Shown here: positions 1 through 6,176 of the stretch, piece by piece
Position numbering within the stretch: the stretch's first letter is position 1
Layout of the letters: each line of letters opens with the position of its first letter
Assembly: GCA_037134755.1 (NCBI GenBank)
Contig: JBAXLO010000190.1
Span: forward strand, 1 to 9,014
DNA: 9,014 nt
Reading direction: 5' to 3'
Source of the DNA: JBAXLO01 sp037134755
GTDB lineage: Bacteria; Bacteroidota; Bacteroidia; Bacteroidales; JACABE01
Program-made: the position numbers and the translations under genes
The notes under the pieces: generated by a model
The model's database searches: none
Told to the model about the DNA's origin: nothing
The model's input: only the letters and a program-made list of their open reading frames with translations

Positions 1-1
1 A

Positions 2-130
2 AAAGAAATATAATAAATACATTACTTCTGGTTGTCCTTCTTTTACAGTCGTATGAACATACGTTTACTTAGTGTTTTTAGCATATTCCAGAGGATTTGC
101 AGCAATAGCTTCCCGTAAGGAAATAATGAC
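2..130 (-). pseudogene. Possible decayed coding remnant running off the left edge
   Basis: On the minus strand a single frame reads as two open stretches of 21 codons (130 down to 68, and 64 down to 2, the latter continuing off the window) separated by one in-frame TAA at 67-65. The upstream end is closed by another TAA at 133-131. The translated text has protein-like composition, for example LREAIAANPLEYAKNTK before the stop and VHTTVKEGQPEVMY after it. It has no start codon, and I do not recognise a family. It may be the end of a broken gene, or chance reading in a short stretch. An intact gene starting inside this frame beyond the left edge cannot be excluded. Confidence 0.22.
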
Positions 131-258
131 TTATAGATATAATAGAATTAGTAAATTAAAACTTACTTGGCGTGATATGTGTCAGAAAGTATGGGATTTC
201 AAACACGCATTCGTTGTAATAAATAATGATTAATGACTGATATAATAATTCTACAAAC

Positions 259-286
259 TTGTCAAATATGGCTTTATTATTGACAA
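259..286. repeat. 7-bp inverted repeat, TTGTCAA / TTGACAA
   Basis: TTGTCAA at 259-265 and its exact reverse complement TTGACAA at 280-286 are separated by 14 bp. The right arm is shared with the FNR-type palindrome at 279-294. It may therefore represent an extra half-site for the same regulator. It may also be chance in A/T-rich DNA. Confidence 0.35.
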
Positions 287-294
287 ATGTCATT
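279..294. promoter_or_regulatory. FNR/CRP-family-type operator candidate
   Basis: The sequence ATTGAC-AAAT-GTCATT is a 16-bp imperfect palindrome with six of eight base pairs symmetrical. It has the TTGAC-N4-GTCAA layout typical of binding sites for FNR/DNR-type regulators. cbb3 oxidase operons are commonly controlled by such oxygen- or NO-responsive factors. Its centre (286.5) lies about 38-40 bp upstream of the start expected from the candidate -7 element at 311-318, close to the classic -41.5 activating position. Which regulator binds is unknown, and no regulator gene lies in the window. Confidence 0.45.
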
Positions 295-310
295 GAAACA
301 AAACATAGAT

Positions 311-318
311 TCTATTTG
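311..318 (+). promoter_or_regulatory. Candidate Bacteroidota -7 element (TCTATTTG)
   Basis: This octamer matches TAnnTTTG at five of six fixed positions (A replaced by C). Transcription from it would begin near 324-326 and leave a leader of about 100 nt before ccoS, containing the inverted repeat at 354-389. The FNR-type palindrome would then sit near the -40 region, which is the main reason to favour it. No clear -33 TTTG is seen, as expected for an activator-dependent promoter. Confidence 0.3.
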
Positions 319-353
319 TTAATTTAAACACAAAATTGTTTGTTCCTATTAAA

Positions 354-389
354 TCTTATAAATATGATTTCTTTTTATCATTTATAAGA
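354..389. repeat. A/T-rich inverted repeat / possible leader hairpin
   Basis: A perfect 10-bp inverted repeat pairs 354-363 (TCTTATAAAT) with 380-389 (ATTTATAAGA). The 16-nt spacer holds a further GAT/ATC pairing (366-368 with 377-379), giving a stem with a 2-nt bulge. If transcription starts near 325 this would be a leader hairpin about 35 nt before the ccoS start codon. If it starts near 413 it would overlap the -33 region and could be an operator. The arms are almost all A/T, so the RNA stem would be weak. Confidence 0.4.
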
Positions 390-399
390 AATAAATGTG

Positions 400-407
400 T
401 ACTTTTG
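400..407 (+). promoter_or_regulatory. Candidate Bacteroidota -7 element (TACTTTTG)
   Basis: This is a full match to the Bacteroidota -7 consensus TAnnTTTG. Transcription would begin around 412-415, leaving a leader of only about ten bases before the ccoS ATG at 424. No TTTG is visible at the expected -33 distance, where the inverted repeat 354-389 lies instead. It competes with the element at 311-318 as the operon promoter. Confidence 0.35.
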
Positions 408-423
408 GACTTTAATTTTTAAA

Positions 424-594
424 ATGAATATACTGTACTTACTTATTGGTGTTAGCTTACTTGCGGCAATCATATTTTTATTGTTGTTCGTTTGGAGTGT
501 AAAAACAGGTCAATATGATGACAATTACACACCATCTGTAAGGATATTATTCGACGATGACGAGCTTAAGGACGAGGAAATTAACGAGAATTAG
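424..594 (+). CDS. ccoS: Cytochrome cbb3 oxidase maturation protein CcoS
   Basis: This 56-residue protein matches the CcoS/FixS family in size and pattern. It has an N-terminal MNILYLLIGVSLL membrane segment (about residues 2-27), then the conserved SVKTGQYDD stretch (about 29-37) and an acidic tail following RILFDD. In proteobacteria CcoS is needed to insert heme b and the CuB/heme b3 site into CcoN in the inner membrane. The ATG at 424 is chosen because the family begins at MNILY. A GTG nine codons earlier would add a non-family extension overlapping a promoter-like octamer. It lies 22 bp upstream of ccoNO and leads the operon, whereas in the classical ccoGHIS order it follows ccoI. Confidence 0.93.
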   Translation: MNILYLLIGVSLLAAIIFLLLFVWSVKTGQYDDNYTPSVRILFDDDELKDEEINEN

Positions 595-616
595 TTATAA
601 TATTATTCAAAACTAT

Positions 617-2764
617 ATGGAGACACAAAAATTTAGCTACGACAATGCAATTGTCAGAAACTTTATCTGGGCAACTGTTATCTGGGGTGCTGTTGCACTA
701 ATTGTGGGCTTATTAGCAGCACTGCAACTGGCATTTCCTGTTTTTAATCTTGGCCTGGAGTTTACTACTTTTGGTAGAGTAAGGCCGGTGCATACCAATG
801 CAGTTATTTTTGCTTTTATTGGTAATGCAATGTTTGCAGGAGTTTACCACTCTATGCAAAGAGTATTAAAAACCCGTATGTTTAACGACATATTTAGTAA
901 GATTAATTTCTGGGCATGGCAAATAATTATTGTACTGGCAGCAGTTACTTTGCTTGGAGGTATTACAACCGGTAAAGAATATGCTGAATTGGAATGGCCT
1001 ATCGACATCTTGATAGCTCTTGTATGGGTTGTTTTTGGTGTAAATATGATAGGTACAATTATCAAACGTCGCGTAAAGCATATTTATGTATCTGTTTGGT
1101 GGTATCTTGCTTCTTTTATTGGAGTTGCAGTATTGCATATTGTCAATTCAATAGAACTTCCAATTTCTTTATTGCATAGTTATCCTGTTTATGCAGGAGC
1201 TCAGGATGCTGTAGTTCAATGGTGGTACGGGCATAATGCAGTAGCATTCTTCCTTACTACTCCTTGGTTAGGTATTATGTATTATTATTTACCAAAAGCA
1301 TCAGAAAGACCAATTTATTCTTATCAATTATCAATAATCCATTTCTGGGCATTGATATTTATATATATGTGGTCGGGTCCACATCATTTATTATATCAGG
1401 CATTACCTGATTGGGTACAGGCTTTGGGTGTAACCTTTTCTATAATGCTAATAGCACCGTCATGGGGAGGGATGATCAATGGATTCCTCACATTAAGAGG
1501 AGCTTGGGATAAAGTAAGAGATAGTGCTTCCTTAAAGTTTATGGTAGTTGCAATAACAGCTTATGGAATGGCTACATTCGAAGGCCCTATGATGTCGCTT
1601 AAGAGTGTAAATGCAATAAGCCATTTTACTGATTGGACGATTGCTCATACACATATAGCAGGTATGGGCTGGAACGGCGGTTTAATATTTGGAATGCTTT
1701 ATTGGTTGGTTCCAAAACTATTCAGAACAAAATTATATTCAGAAAAACTAGCAAATACTCATTTCTGGATTGCTACTTTAGGTATCTTATTGTTTGCAAT
1801 TCCTATTTATTGGGGTGGTATTACACAATGGTTAATGTTAAGACAATATACTTCTGATGGACTTTTAGCTTATCCTACTTTTATTGAAACTTCTGCAAAA
1901 TTACACCCATTTTATCATGTTCGTATAATAGGTGGTTTGTTATTTTTTATAGGATTTTTATTGTTCTTATTTAATATAGTAAAGACAATGAAGATGGGAT
2001 CTCTTGTAAGTAACGAAGAAGCAGAAGCACCTGCATTAGTAAATACTGACAAACGTAATCCTGCAATGGAAACAATACACAGATGGCTTGAAAGAAAAGC
2101 AGTTCGTTTTGCTGTATTTGTATTCTTAGCATTGGTAGTAGGTGGTGCTGTTCAAATTATCCCTATGTTGAAAGTAGAATCAAATGTGCCTAAGATATCT
2201 TCAGTAAAACCATATTCACCACTAGAATTAGCTGGTCGTGATGTCTATATTAGTAATGGATGCTATAATTGCCATTCGCAACAAATACGTCCTTTAAGAT
2301 ATGAAACCGATAGATATGGTGAATATTCAAAGATTGGTGAATTTGTTTACGATCACCCTTTCCAATGGGGATCTCGACGTAGCGGACCAGACTTAGCTCG
2401 TGCAGGTTGGGTGGGTAGTTCTACTTATAAAACTTCTATCTGGCATTATAATCATTTCACCAAACCACAAGAAATGTTTCCACAATCAATCATGCCTTCT
2501 TATGCTTGGATGGTTAATAAGGATGTAGATTTAAATATGATTCCAGTTAAGATTAGAGCTATGCAGACTTTAGGTGTTCCTTACGAAAAAGGTTACGATC
2601 TTAAAGCAACTGATGATTATATGAAAGAAGCAAATAAAATAGTTGCTGAATTAAAAGCTTCTGGCGTTGATGTAAAACCAACTTCTGAAGTAGTAGCTAT
2701 GATTGCTTACTTGCATAAATTAGGTAGAGATATTTCACCAGCTGGAACTAAAACTTCAAAATAA
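617..2764 (+). CDS. ccoNO: Fused cbb3 oxidase subunits I and II (CcoN-CcoO)
   Basis: A 715-residue fusion of the catalytic subunit and the monoheme cytochrome c subunit; it reduces O2 to water at the inner membrane. Residues 1 to about 455 are CcoN (about 12 membrane helices). Ligands by family comparison are H59 and H346 (low-spin heme b), H344 (heme b3), H206, H256 and H257 (CuB), with Y250 the likely cross-linked tyrosine. Each is one residue lower than its P. stutzeri counterpart. Conserved acidic residues E121, E124 and E322 and proton-path candidates Y222 and S239 are kept. A linker of about 40 residues follows, then a membrane helix at about 497-516 and the CcoO domain with heme c motif CYNCH (549-553) and likely axial Met in SIMPSY (M626). 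The ATG at 617 fits the family start; ATG 557 would overlap ccoS and add 20 residues. Fusion topology is sensible: both joined ends should face the cytoplasm. Confidence 0.96.
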   Translation: METQKFSYDNAIVRNFIWATVIWGAVALIVGLLAALQLAFPVFNLGLEFTTFGRVRPVHTNAVIFAFIGNAMFAGVYHSMQRVLKTRMFNDIFSKINFWAWQIIIVLAAVTLLGGITTGKEYAELEWPIDILIALVWVVFGVNMIGTIIKRRVKHIYVSVWWYLASFIGVAVLHIVNSIELPISLLHSYPVYAGAQDAVVQWWYGHNAVAFFLTTPWLGIMYYYLPKASERPIYSYQLSIIHFWALIFIYMWSGPHHLLYQALPDWVQALGVTFSIMLIAPSWGGMINGFLTLRGAWDKVRDSASLKFMVVAITAYGMATFEGPMMSLKSVNAISHFTDWTIAHTHIAGMGWNGGLIFGMLYWLVPKLFRTKLYSEKLANTHFWIATLGILLFAIPIYWGGITQWLMLRQYTSDGLLAYPTFIETSAKLHPFYHVRIIGGLLFFIGFLLFLFNIVKTMKMGSLVSNEEAEAPALVNTDKRNPAMETIHRWLERKAVRFAVFVFLALVVGGAVQIIPMLKVESNVPKISSVKPYSPLELAGRDVYISNGCYNCHSQQIRPLRYETDRYGEYSKIGEFVYDHPFQWGSRRSGPDLARAGWVGSSTYKTSIWHYNHFTKPQEMFPQSIMPSYAWMVNKDVDLNMIPVKIRAMQTLGVPYEKGYDLKATDDYMKEANKIVAELKASGVDVKPTSEVVAMIAYLHKLGRDISPAGTKTSK

Positions 2765-2769
2765 GTAAT

Positions 2770-2955
2770 ATGGGATTTGTAGGTGATTTATTCAGGAATG
2801 ATAGTGGAGTACAATTATACAATATAATTGGATTGTTTATCTTTATTACCTTATTCTTTGTAATGGTATATAGAGTAATAAAAATGCCTAAATCAGAATT
2901 AAAACATATAAAAGAATCAATATTAGAAAACGATAATACTGCTGATAGCAATTAA
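2770..2955 (+). CDS. ccoQ: cbb3 oxidase small subunit, CcoQ-like
   Basis: This 61-residue protein has one hydrophobic helix (about residues 15-35, LYNIIGLFIFITLFFVMVY) followed by a short basic stretch and an acidic tail. That layout, and its position between ccoNO and ccoP, are typical of CcoQ, a non-catalytic subunit that stabilises association of CcoP with the CcoNO core in other bacteria. It starts 5 bp after the ccoNO stop and ends 19 bp before ccoP, so co-translation is likely. Sequence conservation in this family is low, so the call rests mainly on size, topology and context. Confidence 0.8.
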   Translation: MGFVGDLFRNDSGVQLYNIIGLFIFITLFFVMVYRVIKMPKSELKHIKESILENDNTADSN

Positions 2956-2974
2956 AAAATTAAAATACTGTGTT

Positions 2975-3541
2975 ATGAGTGAAGAAAATATTAATAACAA
3001 CAATATCGATAATCATGATGAACATGAATACGATGGGATAAAAGAATTGAATAATCCAGCTCCAATGTGGGTAATATTCTTATTCTTTATCACAATAGCT
3101 TTTTCAGGAATATATGCTGTTAAATACTTTGGTTTCCCTAACAATGGTATGGATCAGGCTAGCGAATACAAAGCTTCAGTTGATGAACAAGAAGCAAAGA
3201 TGATTACTATGGGAGGACCTGGTAATAAGATGTCGGAACCACAGATGATAGCTGCAGGCGAAAAAATCTTTAAAGAAAAAGGTTGTGTAGCTTGTCATGG
3301 AGCTAATGGTGGTGGTAATGCTGTTGGACCAAATTTATGTGACAATTTTTGGATTAATGGTTGCAAACCCGAACAAATCGTTAAAGTAATTACCGAAGGA
3401 AGACCTGAAAAAGGCATGACTCCTTTTAAATCTACTTTAACAAAAGCACAGATAAATCAGGTAACTGTATTTATACTTAAAAAACTGGTAGGTTCTAAAC
3501 CTGCTAATGGAAAGGCAGCTCAGGGAGCAGAATGTAAGTAA
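2975..3541 (+). CDS. ccoP: cbb3 oxidase subunit III, monoheme CcoP
   Basis: This 188-residue protein passes electrons towards the oxidase core. The N-terminus carries the FixP/CcoP signature HEYDGIKELNNPAPMW (17-32), followed by one membrane helix (about 31-52), a linker of about 40 residues rich in charged residues, and one class I cytochrome c domain (about 88-172). That domain has heme motif CVACH (104-108) and likely axial Met M148 in KGMTPF. The usual proteobacterial CcoP is about 300 residues with two heme domains, so one domain is absent. The reading frame is continuous with normal ends, which argues against a deletion by frameshift. Two extra cysteines, C122 and C130, flank the NFWING stretch after the conserved GPNL, and a third, C187, is next to the C-terminus. 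The stop codon overlaps the first hairpin of the ccoP-ccoG gap. Confidence 0.93.
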   Translation: MSEENINNNNIDNHDEHEYDGIKELNNPAPMWVIFLFFITIAFSGIYAVKYFGFPNNGMDQASEYKASVDEQEAKMITMGGPGNKMSEPQMIAAGEKIFKEKGCVACHGANGGGNAVGPNLCDNFWINGCKPEQIVKVITEGRPEKGMTPFKSTLTKAQINQVTVFILKKLVGSKPANGKAAQGAECK

Positions 3542-3580
3542 TATAGCTAATGCTATATAGAAGTTTCTTATTTGTAAGAA
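3541..3580. repeat. Two tandem small hairpins in the ccoP-ccoG gap
   Basis: The 57-bp gap between ccoP and ccoG is the largest in the operon. It contains two perfect short inverted repeats: ATATAGC-TAAT-GCTATAT (3541-3558) and TTCTTA-TTTG-TAAGAA (3565-3580). In the mRNA they would be adjacent stem-loops just after the last oxidase subunit gene and before the first assembly gene. They are A/T-rich and lack a T-run, so they look more like processing or stability elements than strong terminators. Confidence 0.45.
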
Positions 3581-3598
3581 TACTACAATAACAGTTAA

Positions 3599-4969
3599 AT
3601 GGAAGATAACAAACCCGAAAGTTTTAGAGATAAACCTTTAAATATAGACGAAACAGGCAAAAGCAAAAGAATAATTGCTAAACAACCTAAAGGGAAATGG
3701 TATACCAGGCGAACGATCTTCGCCTGGTTTTGTATCCTATTCTTAGTATTTGCTCCAATAATAAAGATCAATGGAAATCCTTTGATGTTATTTGATGTAA
3801 TCAATCGTAAGTTTTCTTTATTCGGAAATATGTTTTATCCGCAGGATACTTTTATTCTCGCGCTGATAATGCTGGTGATAGTTGTATTTGTCGTATTGTT
3901 TACGGTAGTTTATGGAAGATTATTTTGTGGTTGGGCTTGTCCGCAGACTATCTTTTTAGAGATGATCTACCGTAGAATAGAATTCTTCTTTGATGGCAAT
4001 CATCGTAATAAATCTAAAGAAAACTTTGATGGTTTTTCAAAAACATTAAGAACAATTGGTAAGCATACATCCTTTATAATAGTATCTTTTTTGATCACCA
4101 ATTTATTTATTATGTGGTTTACCGGCCCTGATAAATTATGGCAAATAATAACATCTCCTATAAGTGAAAACAAGCTTGGGTTCTTATTTATGGCTGGTGT
4201 TTCCTTGTTCTATTACTTTGTTTATGCTTATTTACGTCAGCAGATTTGTACTTTCTTTTGCCCTTACGGAAGACTTCAGGGTGTGTTGTTAGATTCTAAA
4301 TCCATCTCAGTTATATATGACTTTAAACGTGGCGAACCTCGTGGAACTAAGAACGAAGGCGATTGTATTGATTGCGGTCAATGTATAGCTGTATGCCCTA
4401 CAGGTATTGACATCCGAAATGGTTCTCAATTTGAATGTGTAAACTGTACTGCTTGCATTGACGAATGTAATATTGTAATGAATAAAGTTAAGAAACCTGG
4501 AAATCTTATTCGTTTTGATTCCTATTATGGTGTTGAAACAGGAAATCATTCTATAAAGAATGCCCGTACTTATGCTTATTCTGCGGTATTATTTGTTTTA
4601 ATAATAGCACTGGGTATTACTGTTTCAAAGCGTACTTCGGTTGATGTTTCCATTAATAGAATGCAGGGAACTTTATGTCAGGATGTGGATTCGGTTACTG
4701 TATCTAATATCTATACTGTTAAGCTTATTAATAAATCAAGTATTGATAAGAATATTACTTTTAAATTGCTTGACATTCCTAACGCGAATCTGCAGTTTAC
4801 GAATGATATTTCTAAACTAAAAGCTGACACGAATACTGAAAGTGTATTAATGCTTAAGCTTCCTAAACAACAAATCAAAAGTCATTCTACAGATATGAAG
4901 ATTGGTGTTTATGATGGCGATAATCTTATTACAACCAATACTATTAACTTTATAGGACCACAAAAATAA
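3599..4969 (+). CDS. ccoG: Cytochrome oxidase accessory Fe-S protein CcoG (FixG)
   Basis: A 456-residue inner-membrane Fe-S protein of the CcoG/FixG family, needed in several bacteria for cbb3 assembly and proposed to reduce or handle copper for the CuB site. It has a cytoplasmic N-terminus, helices at about 39-56, 82-104, 157-175, 195-211 and 325-342, and two conserved CxxxCP motifs at helix ends (C110/C114 and C217/C221). Two ferredoxin-type clusters follow: C256-C259-C262-C266-P and C280-C283-C286-C290. The second lacks the usual proline. The region after about 345 is a periplasmic Ig-like FixG C-terminal domain. The ATG at 3599 is the only start compatible with the cytoplasmic leader. Codons 36-44 encode a perfect stem-loop in the DNA and use AGG and CGA for arginine, unlike the AGA and CGT seen elsewhere. 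ccoH follows 7 bp downstream. Confidence 0.95.
   Translation: MEDNKPESFRDKPLNIDETGKSKRIIAKQPKGKWYTRRTIFAWFCILFLVFAPIIKINGNPLMLFDVINRKFSLFGNMFYPQDTFILALIMLVIVVFVVLFTVVYGRLFCGWACPQTIFLEMIYRRIEFFFDGNHRNKSKENFDGFSKTLRTIGKHTSFIIVSFLITNLFIMWFTGPDKLWQIITSPISENKLGFLFMAGVSLFYYFVYAYLRQQICTFFCPYGRLQGVLLDSKSISVIYDFKRGEPRGTKNEGDCIDCGQCIAVCPTGIDIRNGSQFECVNCTACIDECNIVMNKVKKPGNLIRFDSYYGVETGNHSIKNARTYAYSAVLFVLIIALGITVSKRTSVDVSINRMQGTLCQDVDSVTVSNIYTVKLINKSSIDKNITFKLLDIPNANLQFTNDISKLKADTNTESVLMLKLPKQQIKSHSTDMKIGVYDGDNLITTNTINFIGPQK
3704..3731 (+). terminator. Terminator-like stem-loop inside ccoG (candidate attenuator)
   Basis: Left arm ACCAGGCGAA (3704-3713) and right arm TTCGCCTGGT (3719-3728) are exact reverse complements around a 5-nt loop, CGATC. 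The right arm runs into TTTT (3728-3731). Six of the ten pairs are G-C, which is striking in this A/T-rich DNA. The shape is that of an intrinsic terminator with a short T-tract, placed about 105 nt after the ccoG start codon. Active translation of ccoG would melt it, so it could act as a polarity or attenuation point. It may also be only a by-product of the coding sequence. Confidence 0.4.
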
Positions 4970-4976
4970 CAATAAA

Positions 4977-5414
4977 ATGAAATTTAACTGGGGACATGGT
5001 ATCTTTATCTTTATGACAGTTTTTATTCTGTTAGGAGTTGCTGCAATTATCTTCTCTTTAAATCAATCGGAGGACCTGGTTTCTGATGATTATTATGATA
5101 AAGGTGCTGATTACTCTCAACAAATAGAAGTAAACAAAAGGTCGGATATTTATCAGGATAGTATAAATATTGATATTGTTAATGCCAATGTTGAAGTTTA
5201 TGTTTGTCAAAGTTTAAAGGCAAGTACTGATACTTTGCTTATGCATTTTTATAATCCTTCTGATAAGAAATCGGATATTAAACTTAAATATCCAATGGCA
5301 AACACTATTAGTATTCCTATTTCTACATTTAAAAATGGCAGATACGAAGTAAAGATGTCGTGGACACACCTCAACAATCTTTTTAATCTTAAAAAAGATA
5401 TATCAATTAAATAA
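4977..5414 (+). CDS. ccoH: FixH/CcoH family oxidase assembly protein
   Basis: This 145-residue protein has a short cytoplasmic N-terminus and one membrane anchor (about residues 8-28). The FixH hallmark LVSDDYYDKG with ADYSQQI follows (34-50). The remainder is a periplasmic domain of beta-type composition ending in a YEVKMSW stretch. CcoH is a single-span assembly factor that interacts with CcoN and the mature oxidase and stabilises it in proteobacteria. It follows ccoG by 7 bp, and its TAA is directly abutted by the ATG of the next gene with no spacing, suggesting translational coupling. Sequence identity across this family is low, but the motif and position make the call firm. Confidence 0.88.
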   Translation: MKFNWGHGIFIFMTVFILLGVAAIIFSLNQSEDLVSDDYYDKGADYSQQIEVNKRSDIYQDSINIDIVNANVEVYVCQSLKASTDTLLMHFYNPSDKKSDIKLKYPMANTISIPISTFKNGRYEVKMSWTHLNNLFNLKKDISIK

Positions 5415-6170
5415 ATGGAAGTTATCTTTGCGGGCTTTTTACTTGGCTTAATCGGAAGTCTACATTGTGCAGGAATGTGTGGCCCTATTGCGCTAAACTT
5501 ACCTTTGCGTGGCAACAATTTTACCGAACGTTTAACCGGAGGTATCCTTTATAATATTGGTCGTATCCTGATGTATGGCATTATGGGTGCAATCTTTGGT
5601 TCAATTGGGCAAGGATTTCTGTTATTAGGAGTTCAGCAATGGGTTTCTATCGTGATGGGCGCCTTGCTTATTATTTCAGTTATCGCTCCTTTTGTTTTTA
5701 GTAAAATAAAGATAAAACAATTTGATTTCTTTACAGGCTTTGTTCGTTCAGGCATTCAAAAGCTATTCAGGATGCGTTCTTACAAAGGACTTTTCTTAAT
5801 AGGTTTGTTGAATAGTTTGCTCCCTTGCGGACTTGTTTATGTAGCCATTGTTGGAGCTATTGCAACAGGTAATGTTTATTACGGTAGCTTTTATTTAATA
5901 CTATTTGGCTTGGGAACTTTACCAATGATGCTCACAATATCTTTAATAGGAAATCTTATTACTTCTAAAGTTAGAAATGTCTTAAATAAATTAATCCCTT
6001 ATGTTGTTGTACTCATCGGGGCTTTATTTATAATGAGAGGTCTTTGTTTAGGAATTCCATACATAAGTCCTTCAAAAGAAAACCTCGAATTTACTATTAA
6101 ACCAAAGCAAGCAGGAGCTTCTCAAGATACTATTAAACACACCGGCGACTGCTGCCATCATAAAAAATAA
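5415..6170 (+). CDS. TauE/SafE (DsbD_2)-like membrane protein, probable copper/oxidase maturation role
   Basis: A 251-residue protein with about six membrane segments and the two cysteine motifs of the SafE/DsbD_2 family: SLHCAGMCGP near the start (H17, C18, M21, C22) and LLPCGLVY in the middle (P137, C138, G139). Annotation as a sulfite exporter is a family name, not evidence of substrate. Members of this group sit beside cbb3 and copper-ATPase genes in many bacteria, and a role in copper or thiol handling during oxidase maturation is inferred from context. The C-terminus ends in a hydrophilic tail of about 35 residues with H242 and DCCHHKK (245-251), a potential metal-binding site. It abuts ccoH with no gap and ends 6 bp before ccoI, placing it between an assembly factor and the copper pump. 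Confidence 0.82.
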   Translation: MEVIFAGFLLGLIGSLHCAGMCGPIALNLPLRGNNFTERLTGGILYNIGRILMYGIMGAIFGSIGQGFLLLGVQQWVSIVMGALLIISVIAPFVFSKIKIKQFDFFTGFVRSGIQKLFRMRSYKGLFLIGLLNSLLPCGLVYVAIVGAIATGNVYYGSFYLILFGLGTLPMMLTISLIGNLITSKVRNVLNKLIPYVVVLIGALFIMRGLCLGIPYISPSKENLEFTIKPKQAGASQDTIKHTGDCCHHKK

Positions 6171-6176
6171 AACTTA

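Larger units (their letters stand above)
1..423. other. Upstream noncoding / control region of the cco operon
   Basis: No intact gene can be supported here. Bases 1-130 are locally richer in G+C than the rest and look like a decayed minus-strand coding remnant (separate entry). A perfect short inverted repeat, CGTATG-AA-CATACG, lies at 50-63 within that part. Bases 234-423 are very A/T-rich and hold the probable regulatory elements listed separately: an inverted repeat at 259-286, an FNR-type palindrome at 279-294, candidate -7 elements at 311-318 and 400-407, and an inverted repeat at 354-389. The first gene, ccoS, starts at 424. Confidence 0.6.

Noticed and set aside
126..233. A 35-codon plus-strand frame starting at ATG 126 with AGGA just upstream
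   Set aside because: Short, unlike any family I recognise, and it overlaps the start of the minus-strand remnant region; an open frame of this size is expected by chance.
280..311. TTGACA as a sigma70-type -35 with TAGATT as a -10
   Set aside because: Spacing is about 20 bp and the -10 match is poor; the housekeeping sigma of Bacteroidota uses a different consensus, and the TTGAC is better explained by the palindrome.
397..423. Upstream GTG start for ccoS adding nine residues
   Set aside because: The extension is not part of the CcoS family, which starts at MNILY, and it overlaps a promoter-like octamer.
557..616. Upstream ATG for ccoNO, overlapping the end of ccoS and adding 20 residues
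   Set aside because: The added residues do not resemble CcoN, and the ATG at 617 puts every ligand within one residue of the P. stutzeri numbering.
844..1857. Several 61-90-codon frames on both strands inside ccoNO
   Set aside because: Shadows of a strongly conserved gene; low-complexity translations without family features. The same applies to minus-strand frames at 2748-2951, 3595-3804, 4307-4549, 5249-5518 and 7505-7702.
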